Shown: positions 7,670 through 14,400 of the stretch, piece after piece
How positions within the stretch are numbered: position 1 is the first letter of the stretch
Layout of the letters: every line of letters begins with the position of its first letter
NCBI GenBank assembly: GCA_013215565.1
Contig: JABSQV010000020.1
Location: 1 to 39,029, forward strand
Direction of reading: 5' to 3'
DNA: 39,029 nucleotides
Source: Myxococcales bacterium
GTDB lineage: Bacteria; Myxococcota_A; UBA9160; SZUA-336
Notes under the pieces: generated by a model
The model's database searches: none
Told to the model about the DNA's origin: nothing
The model's input: only the letters and a program-made list of their open reading frames with translations
Position numbers and translations under genes: made by a program

Positions 7670-9193
7670 TCAGCGGCGCAGGCGCAACCAGAGCGCCAGG
7701 AGTTTCGCCGCGCGCGGGGTGAGCCGCGTCCGCAGGTGGGCTCCGGCGGTTCGCTTGATCACCTCGGCGGTTGTCGGATACGGGTAAATCACGTCAAAAA
7801 GCTTGGAAAGCCCGATCCCGGCCGTCATCGCGAGCGTGACCTGGCTCACGAGTTCGCCGGCGTTCCGCGAAACCAGGGTCGCGCCCACGATCCGGTCACT
7901 CCCACGCCGCAGGTGCAACTTCGCAAAGCCTTCGTCCTCGCCCGCGAGCAGCGCGCGGTCGATGGAGTCGAGCGGGATGCGATACGTCGTGATCGCGATC
8001 CCGCGCCGCTCGGCTTCGCGTTCGCTCAATCCCACGTGGGCGAGTTCCGGGTCGGTGTAGGTCGTCCACGGCATCACGAGCGCGCTCACGCGCTTACGTC
8101 CCAGGAAGAGCGCGTTTCGCACCGCGATCCGGGCGCTCGCCTCGGCCGCGTGCGTGAACCGGGTCTCGAGGCAGACGTCGCCCGCAGCGTAGATCCGGGA
8201 ATTCGTGGTGCGGAGCCGGTCATCGACGCGGACGCCGCCCGCGTCGCACTCGACGCCGGCTCGCTCGAGGCCCAGCCCCTCCAGGTTCGGAACCCGCCCG
8301 GCGGCCACCAGGATCTCATCGACGCGCAGCATCTGGCGGCGACCCTGGCCATCGCGGAACGCGACCTGCTTCTCGACGCCCGATCCGTCGACCCGGTCGA
8401 TCGTGCTCCCGAGCCGCAGACGAACCCCGTCGGCCTCGAGCACGCGCTGAACCAGATCGGTGGCGTCGCGATCCTCCCGAATCAGGATCTGCGAGGCACT
8501 GTCGAAGAGCGTCACTTCGGACCCGAAGCGCCGGAAGCTCTGGGCCATCTCGCACCCGATCGGGCCGGCCCCGATCACGGCCAGACGCGCCGGACACTCG
8601 GTGAGCTCGAACAGGCTCTCGTTCGTGAGTGCGCGTGCCTCCGCGAGGCCCGGGATCGGGGGCAGGCCGGGACGCGTGCCGGTCGCGATCACGGCCCGGC
8701 GAAAGCGCAGCGCCCTGCCCTCGACTTCGATCTCGCCCGGAGTCGTAAATGAGGCCTCGCCAAAGAAGACGTCCACCCCGAACTCGTCGCGGTAGCGCCG
8801 GGCGCTGTCGTGAGCGCTGATCCGCGTACGGAGCTCGCGCATGCGGCGCATGACGGCGCCAAAGTCCGTGCGCGTGCCCTCCGGCACCCGCACGCCAAAA
8901 TCACCCGCCGCTCGAACCGCCGACGCAGCGCGCGCGGAGCGGATCAGGGCCTTCGAGGGCACACAGCCCGCGTTGAGACAATCTCCGCCGAGCAGGTGCC
9001 GCTCGACCAGCGCAACACGGGCGCCGGCGCCGGCCGCGAAGCCGGCGGCAATCAGCCCCGCGGTCCCGGCCCCGACGACGACCAGGTGGTAGCGATCCGC
9101 GGGCACCGGAGCGCGCCAGTCGGCGGGATGCACGTTTGCGAGCAGTTTTGTGTTGGCTTCATCGTGGGGCAGCAACTGGCCGTTGCCGGTCAT
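7670..9193 (-). CDS. MerA-like FAD/NAD(P)-dependent pyridine nucleotide-disulfide oxidoreductase
   Basis: A 507-aa flavoprotein of the class I disulfide reductase family. An N-terminal FAD site (VVVGAGTAGLIAAGFAAG, near residues 38-55) is followed by the redox pair Cys72/Cys77 in GGDCLNAGCVPSK, the NAD(P) site AVIGAGPIGCEMA, and the second FAD motif IYAAGDV. The C-terminal segment reads YPYPTTAE where lipoamide and glutathione reductases have the catalytic His before Pro-Thr; Tyr at this place resembles mercuric reductase. There is no heavy-metal N-terminal domain and no C-terminal vicinal cysteines, so true mercury reduction is doubtful. The start overlaps the VTT-domain gene by 4 bp (ATGA), with a GAGGAGG site. 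This gene pair is widespread in bacteria and cyanobacteria, usually annotated as 'mercuric reductase'. Confidence 0.92.
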   Translation of the reverse strand: MTGNGQLLPHDEANTKLLANVHPADWRAPVPADRYHLVVVGAGTAGLIAAGFAAGAGARVALVERHLLGGDCLNAGCVPSKALIRSARAASAVRAAGDFGVRVPEGTRTDFGAVMRRMRELRTRISAHDSARRYRDEFGVDVFFGEASFTTPGEIEVEGRALRFRRAVIATGTRPGLPPIPGLAEARALTNESLFELTECPARLAVIGAGPIGCEMAQSFRRFGSEVTLFDSASQILIREDRDATDLVQRVLEADGVRLRLGSTIDRVDGSGVEKQVAFRDGQGRRQMLRVDEILVAAGRVPNLEGLGLERAGVECDAGGVRVDDRLRTTNSRIYAAGDVCLETRFTHAAEASARIAVRNALFLGRKRVSALVMPWTTYTDPELAHVGLSEREAERRGIAITTYRIPLDSIDRALLAGEDEGFAKLHLRRGSDRIVGATLVSRNAGELVSQVTLAMTAGIGLSKLFDVIYPYPTTAEVIKRTAGAHLRTRLTPRAAKLLALWLRLRR

Positions 9194-9894
9194 GGGGCCT
9201 CCTCTTCGTTTTCGCTGACCCCGCCGAGCGCGCGACGAGCGAACTGCGTGATCCACAGGGTCACGACCAGGGTGACGGCGAGGCCGAGCCAGAACGCCCA
9301 GCCCGGAAGCGCCGCGCCGCCGCTCGATACCGAGGCCAGGTCGCCCACAACCCGGCCCAGGTAGACGTAGAAAAAGGTCCAGGGCAGCATGCCCAGCGAG
9401 GCGAGTGTGTAATCGGAGAAGCGGACGCGCGTGAGACCGAGCGCGTAGTTCAGCAGGCTGAACGGGAACAGCGGCGAGAGCCGCAGCAGAAACACGATCT
9501 TGCCGCCCTCGCGCGCCACCGCGCGGTCGATCGCCGCGAAGCGCGCATCCCCCTCGATCCAGCGCTCCACGCGCCGCCGCGCCAGGCTGCGGGCCAGCGC
9601 GAACGCGATCGAACTGCCGATTAGGGCCGCCACGAACACGTAGGCCGTTCCGGCTGCGAGCCCGAAGATCGCGCCCGCGGCCAGCGTGAGAATCGATCCG
9701 GGCACGAAGCCCACGACGCCCGCGACGTAGCCCGCGACGAACACGATCGGACCGAAGACGCCGACTCCGTCGACCCAGGCGACGAAGGCGGGCAGACTCC
9801 GTCCGAGTTCACGGCCTCCCAGGACGAGCGCCGCGACCCCGGCCGCCGCCACTGCGACACGCAGTCTCCGCTTTCCGCGGCCGGCCGGAACCAC
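9190..9894 (-). CDS. TVP38/TMEM64 (VTT/DedA-like) membrane protein
   Basis: The 234-aa inner-membrane protein has about five hydrophobic segments and the VTT core: FVPGSILTLAAGAIFG (the proline- and glycine-rich re-entrant motif), GSSIAFALAR, and LLRLSPLFPFSLLNYALGLT with the conserved Arg and Pro. Members of this superfamily include lipid scramblases and undecaprenyl-phosphate flippases. The partner flavoprotein gene overlaps its stop by 4 bp. GTG at 9894 is the likely start; it directly follows the TGA of a possible 33-aa upstream gene, which suggests coupled translation. The transported substrate is not known. Confidence 0.9.
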   Translation of the reverse strand: MVPAGRGKRRLRVAVAAAGVAALVLGGRELGRSLPAFVAWVDGVGVFGPIVFVAGYVAGVVGFVPGSILTLAAGAIFGLAAGTAYVFVAALIGSSIAFALARSLARRRVERWIEGDARFAAIDRAVAREGGKIVFLLRLSPLFPFSLLNYALGLTRVRFSDYTLASLGMLPWTFFYVYLGRVVGDLASVSSGGAALPGWAFWLGLAVTLVVTLWITQFARRALGGVSENEEEAP

Positions 9895-9996
9895 TCAGCG
9901 TTCCCCACGAACGAACGCGAAGTCGGCGGCCGAGGCGCCCAGACTCGCGAGCGAGGCCAGCACGAGCCACGCTCGAAACCCGATCCACGACCTCAC
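9895..9996 (-). CDS. Possible 33-aa membrane or leader peptide
   Basis: A short reading frame begins with GTG at 9996 after a strong GGGAGG site with a 6-nt spacer. It encodes a positively charged start, a hydrophobic stretch (AWLVLASLASLGASA) and a short polar end (FVRGER). Its TGA at 9897-9895 directly abuts the GTG start of the VTT-domain gene. It looks like a signal peptide or single membrane helix. It could be a small subunit of the VTT/flavoprotein pair, a translational leader, or chance. I know no family for it. Confidence 0.35.
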   Translation of the reverse strand: MRSWIGFRAWLVLASLASLGASAADFAFVRGER

Positions 9997-10135
9997 GCGT
10001 CGCCTCCCCCCCTGCCCCGAGGCCCCCGGCCCGGCAGCAGGCCGAACCCACGGCCAGTTGGCGCGGACGCCAGAATAGGGCAGCGTCCGGAAGGGTCCCA
10101 TGCGAGGACGCACACACAAAGCGGAGAATCAGCCG

Positions 10136-10837
10136 ATGGCAGCAGTCTGGCAGCGATTCGGGCGCCTTCTGCTGCTCTGCGGCGGCCTCGTGGGCAGTGG
10201 ACTGCTCACGGATCCGGCTGCGGCCCAGTTCTCGGCCGGCGACCCGAAGATCGGTCTCACCCCGCTGGCCCTGAAGGCCCTGGTCGGGCGCTTTCGCTGG
10301 CCCGTACTCTGCGCGCGGCCTGGAGGCGACAGCCGGCTTGTCGAAGAAGGCATCGTATTCCAGACCGCGAAGGCGCTCTACGAGGGCCAGATGGCGGCCA
10401 AAGCAACCTTCTTCGGAATCGAGGCTCCCGAGGCGAGCGTCTGCTTCAACCGACTCGAGCCGCGTCTGAGCGATCGCCGCGGCGTGCTCTACCTCAGCTA
10501 CCCTTCCCACGGGCGCCGGGATCTCGGCATGTCGGAGTTCCGGCGTCTGATGGAGCGCGGCCAGACGCGCTACCCGATCATCGGCGGCCGACTGGTGGTG
10601 CGCGAGATCGGAAAGCCCGAGGCGAAGCCCCGTGAGCTCTCCTTCGACGAGAAGGGCGGCGCCGTGGTGGTCCGTACGGTGCGCGCCGGCAGCGCGGGCG
10701 CGAAGCTGATCGGGGGGTACATCACGCCACACGGTCCCCAGGAGCGGGTCCCGCGTGCGCTGAGCTTCGAGTGGACCACGCCCGACGGCGAGAGCTTCAC
10801 GACCGTGATGGCCGAGGATCCGTCGCGCTGGAGGTGA
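10136..10837 (+). CDS. Hypothetical exported protein
   Basis: The 233-aa product starts with a clear Sec signal peptide: basic MAAVWQRFGR, a leucine-rich core and a cleavage site near PAAAQ. The mature domain contains two cysteines (VLCARP and SVCFNR) that may form a disulfide in the periplasm, and a run of GG-turns (IIGGRLVVREIG, LIGGYITPHG). I do not recognise the family. ATG at 10136 is preferred over an upstream ATG at 10100 because it starts the signal peptide and has GGAG about 9 nt upstream. It is transcribed away from the VTT operon and followed after 71 bp by tRNA-Arg. Confidence 0.75.
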   Translation: MAAVWQRFGRLLLLCGGLVGSGLLTDPAAAQFSAGDPKIGLTPLALKALVGRFRWPVLCARPGGDSRLVEEGIVFQTAKALYEGQMAAKATFFGIEAPEASVCFNRLEPRLSDRRGVLYLSYPSHGRRDLGMSEFRRLMERGQTRYPIIGGRLVVREIGKPEAKPRELSFDEKGGAVVVRTVRAGSAGAKLIGGYITPHGPQERVPRALSFEWTTPDGESFTTVMAEDPSRWR

Positions 10838-10908
10838 CGAGCACCGCCCCTTGCGTGCGCACGCCCGTAGGCGCGACCCTGTCTCGAAGCGATGCGGCTT
10901 CTGCACAC

Positions 10909-10985
<77 letters not shown>

Positions 10986-11013
10986 GCGGAAGCGGACCGC
11001 GTCCACGGCGACG

Positions 11014-11847
11014 CTAGCGTCCGGACGCAGCGCTGGGCACGAACAGTCGCTGCCCCTGGATGCGGAAGTTGTCGATCGCACGTTGCCCCGGCTCGGAGAG
11101 CAGCCACTCGATCAGCCGCGCCGCGGCTTCGCGCTTGACGTGCGGGTGCCGCCCGGGGTTTACGGCAATCGCGGCGTAGTGGTTGGCGAGGCGGGCATCG
11201 CCTTCGACCAGGATCTCGAGTTCCCGCCGGTTCTTGAACGAGAGCCAGGTTCCTCGGTCCGTGAGCGTGTAGGCGCCGATCGCGGCTGTCGTATTGAGCG
11301 TGGAGCCCATCCCGGCGCCGACCTCGCGGTACCACGCGCCCGAGGACGCAGTCGGATCGACACCCGCGATCCGCCAGAGACGCCGTTCCGCCTTGTGCGT
11401 GCCCGAATCATCGCCGCGCGATACGAAGGTCGCGCGCACCGCCGCGATCTGTGCCAGCGCCCGGACTGCATCCGCGAAACTCCGGACGCCCGCGGGGTCG
11501 TCGCCCGGCCCCACGATGACGAAGTCGTTGTACATGAGTTCGTGGCGCACCAACCCGAAGCCTTCCTCGATGAAGCGCTCCTCGGCCGCCCGATCGTGGA
11601 CCAGCACCAGATCGGCGTCGCCGCTTCTGCCGATCCGCAGAGCCTGCCCGGTTCCCACCGCGACCACCCGGACCTCGATCCCTGTCTCTGCCTCGAAGCG
11701 CGGCAGGATCGCTTCGAAGAGACCCGAGGTCTGGGTCGACGTCGTCGAGGCGAGCGTGACGAAGGGCGCTTCGCCCCCAACCCCCGGCGGCCACGGCCAG
11801 ACCAGCAGCGCGCCCAGGGCGATTCCGAGCAGGGTCCAGCGCTTCAC
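11014..11847 (-). CDS. tupA: Tungstate-type ABC transporter substrate-binding protein (TupA-like)
   Basis: A 277-aa periplasmic binding protein with an N-terminal signal segment (KRWTLLGIALGALLVWPWP). The mature start LASTTSTQTSGLFEAILP, then VAVGTGQALR, GDADLVLVH and MYNDFVIVGP, is the TupA/WtpA-like pattern that recognises tungstate or molybdate oxyanions; TupA proteins are typically highly selective for tungstate. SRGDDSGTHKAE is another family motif. Start GTG 11847 overlaps the ATPase gene's TGA by 4 bp (GTGA), so the three transporter genes are translationally coupled. Tungstate over molybdate is inferred from the family, not proven. No tungsto- or molybdoenzyme gene lies in the window. 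Confidence 0.9.
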   Translation of the reverse strand: MKRWTLLGIALGALLVWPWPPGVGGEAPFVTLASTTSTQTSGLFEAILPRFEAETGIEVRVVAVGTGQALRIGRSGDADLVLVHDRAAEERFIEEGFGLVRHELMYNDFVIVGPGDDPAGVRSFADAVRALAQIAAVRATFVSRGDDSGTHKAERRLWRIAGVDPTASSGAWYREVGAGMGSTLNTTAAIGAYTLTDRGTWLSFKNRRELEILVEGDARLANHYAAIAVNPGRHPHVKREAAARLIEWLLSEPGQRAIDNFRIQGQRLFVPSAASGR

Positions 11848-12578
11848 CACATCGGTTCTCCCCGGAGAAACGCCCGAGCCCGGTCGCTCTCCGGTCGATC
11901 GAAGAACTCGTCCGCGCGCGCGTGTTCCAGCAGGCGCCCCTCCCACAAGAACAGAACCTCGTCGGCCAGGCGCCGCGCCTGCGCGAGATCATGCGTCGTC
12001 ATCACGATCCTGGTTCCGGAGCCTGCGATCGCATCGATCAACTTCTCGATGGAGCGTGCTGCGCCCGGGTCGAGGACCGCGGTCGGCTCGTCGAGCAGCA
12101 GCACCTCGGGTTCGGTTGCCCAGGCCCGCGCGATCGCGAGACGCTGCTGCTCGCCGGCGGAGAGCACACGCGCTGAACGCTGCGCGAGCGACTCGAGCCC
12201 GGTCTTCCGGAGAAACTCGAACGCCACGTCGCGTCGCGCGCGGCGCGGAACCGACTTTAGCGCGAGCGCGTACTCCAGGTTGGCCAGGACCGAGCGACGC
12301 AGCAGCACCGGGCGCTCGAAGACCATCGCCTGATCCCCCCGGACCCTCTCCGGGGCCGCACCGTGCCAGCGCACGCTCCCCGAACTCGGTCGCAGCAGCC
12401 CGTGCGCGAGCCGAAGCGTGAGACTCTTTCCGGATCCGTTCGGCCCCAGGATCAGGGTACGCAGACCCGGCTCCAGCCGGAACGACAATTCCCGCACGAG
12501 CGGGCGGCCCCCGACCGTGTAGCCGACCGAGTCGAACTCGAGCGGCAGAATTGACGCCGCCACGCGCCCCGGGCTCAT
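11844..12578 (-). CDS. tupC: Tungstate ABC transporter ATPase (TupC-like)
   Basis: The 244-aa nucleotide-binding subunit powers oxyanion import. It has Walker A GPNGSGKS (residues 45-52), the signature LSAGEQQR, Walker B VLLLDEP, a D-loop and the H-loop TTHD. The Q-loop region reads AMVFERPVLLRRSV, with Phe-Glu at the place where many importers have Gln, as in several TupC-like ATPases. It lacks the C-terminal TOBE/MOP extension typical of ModC, in keeping with a Tup rather than Mod system. Start ATG 12578 overlaps the permease stop by 4 bp. Confidence 0.9.
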   Translation of the reverse strand: MSPGRVAASILPLEFDSVGYTVGGRPLVRELSFRLEPGLRTLILGPNGSGKSLTLRLAHGLLRPSSGSVRWHGAAPERVRGDQAMVFERPVLLRRSVLANLEYALALKSVPRRARRDVAFEFLRKTGLESLAQRSARVLSAGEQQRLAIARAWATEPEVLLLDEPTAVLDPGAARSIEKLIDAIAGSGTRIVMTTHDLAQARRLADEVLFLWEGRLLEHARADEFFDRPESDRARAFLRGEPMW

Positions 12579-13279
12579 CCCTCGCGTCTCCGCGCAAACT
12601 CGGTGACGAGCGAGGCCGCGGCGTTGATGCCGAGCGACATCCCGAGCAGCACCAGTCCGAGTGCAAGCGCGAGCGCCAGATCGCCCTTGCGCGTTTCGAG
12701 CGCAATCGCGGTGGTCATAACCCGGGTCACGTGCGCGATATTGCCCCCCACGATGATGACGGCCCCGACCTCAGCGATCGCGCGACCGAAGCCCGCCAGC
12801 AGGGTCGTCACGAGCCTGTAGCGCCCGTCCCAGAGCAGGGTCGGAATCGCGCGCAGCGGACCCGCCCCGAGCGAGCGTAGCTGGGACTCGTACTCCTCCC
12901 AGAGATCCTCCACGACCTGGCGCGTAAGCGAGGCCACGATCGGTACGATCAGCACAAACTGCGCCAGGATCATGGCCGTCGGGGTGAAGAGCCAGCCCAA
13001 CCCACCGAGCGGACCCGACCGGGAGAGCATGAGGTAGACCAGAAGTCCCACCACGACCGGCGGAAGCCCCATCAGGGCGTTCAGGAGAATCGCCACGAAA
13101 CGGCGCCCCGGAAAGCGCAGAAGTGCCACCAGTCCGCCGAGTGGGAGTCCCACACAGGCCGCGAGGAACAGCGCCGCGGTGCTGACCTCGAGCGACAGCC
13201 TGACGATCTCCAGAAGCTCCGGATCGCCTCCCAGAATCATCCGCAAGGCGGTCGAAAAGGCTTCGGTCAGATCTCGCAT
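12575..13279 (-). CDS. tupB: Tungstate ABC transporter permease (TupB-like)
   Basis: A 234-aa inner-membrane permease with about five to six hydrophobic segments (for example ALFLAACVGLPLGGLVALL and ALMGLPPVVVGLLVYLML). The cytoplasmic coupling loop is recognisable as GRAIAEVGAVIIVGGNI, the EAA-loop variant seen in TupB/ModB-like permeases. It is the first gene of the permease-ATPase-binding protein order; the textbook order is often A-B-C. ATG at 13279 starts MRDLTEAFSTAL. No good ribosome site precedes it; instead, a 10-bp inverted repeat ends 10 nt upstream of the start, which may control the operon. Confidence 0.9.
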   Translation of the reverse strand: MRDLTEAFSTALRMILGGDPELLEIVRLSLEVSTAALFLAACVGLPLGGLVALLRFPGRRFVAILLNALMGLPPVVVGLLVYLMLSRSGPLGGLGWLFTPTAMILAQFVLIVPIVASLTRQVVEDLWEEYESQLRSLGAGPLRAIPTLLWDGRYRLVTTLLAGFGRAIAEVGAVIIVGGNIAHVTRVMTTAIALETRKGDLALALALGLVLLGMSLGINAAASLVTEFARRREG

Positions 13280-13289
13280 GGACGCGCGA

Positions 13290-13321
13290 GCGTTGCACGC
13301 TCGAGGCCGGTCGTGCAACGC
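13290..13321. promoter_or_regulatory. 10-bp perfect inverted repeat before the tungstate operon
   Basis: GCGTTGCACG at 13290-13299 is matched exactly by CGTGCAACGC at 13312-13321 across a 12-nt spacer. The repeat ends 10 nt upstream of the permease start on the minus strand. It could be an operator for a dimeric repressor or an RNA hairpin that hides the translation start. It does not resemble the TATAT-N7-TATAT ModE site. Confidence 0.5.
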
Positions 13322-13461
13322 GTAACCTCTGCCTGGGGCGCGGATTTCCAACTCCCCGAACCCGTTCGCGACGCTCCGGGGCCTGGCAGTAAATGTTCGA
13401 AGAGCCTCAAGATTTGCTCGCGCAGCCCGACACAGGCCGGGTTCGGCTACCCTCCCCCCTC

Positions 13462-14388
13462 ATGCGGTTGTCCGGCCACAGGGTGGGAAGGGTGTTCCCG
13501 TTTGGCTGCAGTGCGCTGTGCATGCCCCTCTGGGGCCTGCTCGCAGCGCTCATCGCCGGGTCGAGTGTGGCGGCGGCGCCGCGTCCGGTGCTCATGATCG
13601 GCGACTCCCACGCCACATTCAACGTGAGTGGCCCCACTGCCGCACCCTTTTCTGATCTGCTTCGCGACATGCTCGGTGATGAGTTTCTACTCCTGAACAC
13701 AAGCCGCGGTGGAACCGCATCCGTGACCTGGAACCCGATGACTCCGTGCTCCCGGACCTTCCTCGCTCCCGACTGCCCGAGTTCCGGTAGCTGGTACGCG
13801 CAGGAGGCCCAGCCTTTTGCCTCGTTCGACTGGATAGATCCGATGATTGCAGTCGTCATGCTCGGAACCAACGATTCGCTCGGCTTCATGCTTTCCCAAC
13901 CGACCAATACCGCCAGCTACCTACTGAATATCGCGACACTGACCCAGGCACTCCTCGGGGACGGAGTCGCGCAGGTCATGCTCCTGACCCCGCCGCCCCT
14001 CCCTTCCCTGGGTCCGAGGTTTGATCCCGGCCAGGCCAGACTGCTGGGCTACCGGAACCTGCTGCTCGACTACTGCCGCTCCACCCTAGGGGTCCGATGT
14101 GGACCCGACGTCTTCACTCTGATCGATCGCCAGGGCGACTTTTCGGGGACGAGCATCCATCTCAACGCTGCGGGCCACGCCAAGCTTGCCGACGCCCTCC
14201 ACCAGTCGATTCTGTCAGTTCCGGAGCCTCCGATCGTGAGCCTGCTCGGAGTCGGCCTCTTCTGCCTCGCGATACTCGGCGGAGTCCCGTTCACGGGCCG
14301 TGTTCCGACCCGAGCACGGATCCAGGCAGGCCGGAACCGCACGCTCTGCAGCGACGGCGCTCGCACCGGACGGCCACCCACCACCTGA
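13462..14388 (+). CDS. Secreted SGNH/GDSL hydrolase with PEP-CTERM-like tail
   Basis: The 308-aa protein has a signal peptide (MRLSGHRVGRVFPFG then a hydrophobic core to SSVAAA) followed by an SGNH esterase/lipase fold. Block I is IGDSHATF (nucleophile Ser), block II has SRGGTASVTW, block III is MLGTNDS (Asn), and block V is SIHLNAAGH with the catalytic His, although the usual Asp three residues earlier is Ser. The C-terminal region reads SVPEPPIVSLLGVGLFCLAI followed by basic residues. That is a PEP-CTERM-like signal, recognised by exosortase systems in exopolysaccharide producers. The tail continues about 30 residues beyond the hydrophobic helix, longer than is usual. ATG 13462 is chosen because it begins the signal peptide. 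The carboxylase gene starts 12 bp later. Confidence 0.85.
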   Translation: MRLSGHRVGRVFPFGCSALCMPLWGLLAALIAGSSVAAAPRPVLMIGDSHATFNVSGPTAAPFSDLLRDMLGDEFLLLNTSRGGTASVTWNPMTPCSRTFLAPDCPSSGSWYAQEAQPFASFDWIDPMIAVVMLGTNDSLGFMLSQPTNTASYLLNIATLTQALLGDGVAQVMLLTPPPLPSLGPRFDPGQARLLGYRNLLLDYCRSTLGVRCGPDVFTLIDRQGDFSGTSIHLNAAGHAKLADALHQSILSVPEPPIVSLLGVGLFCLAILGGVPFTGRVPTRARIQAGRNRTLCSDGARTGRPPTT

Positions 14389-14400
14389 GCGAGGGACCTG

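Noticed and set aside
7301..8752. A 483-codon plus-strand open frame
   Set aside because: It overlaps the phosphofructokinase and MerA-like genes in antisense; both have clear motifs. Long antisense frames are common in GC-rich DNA.
11011..11020. ACGCTAGCGT palindrome over the tupA stop
   Set aside because: A 10-bp GC-rich palindrome around a CTAG stop, with no loop for a hairpin, is expected by chance here.
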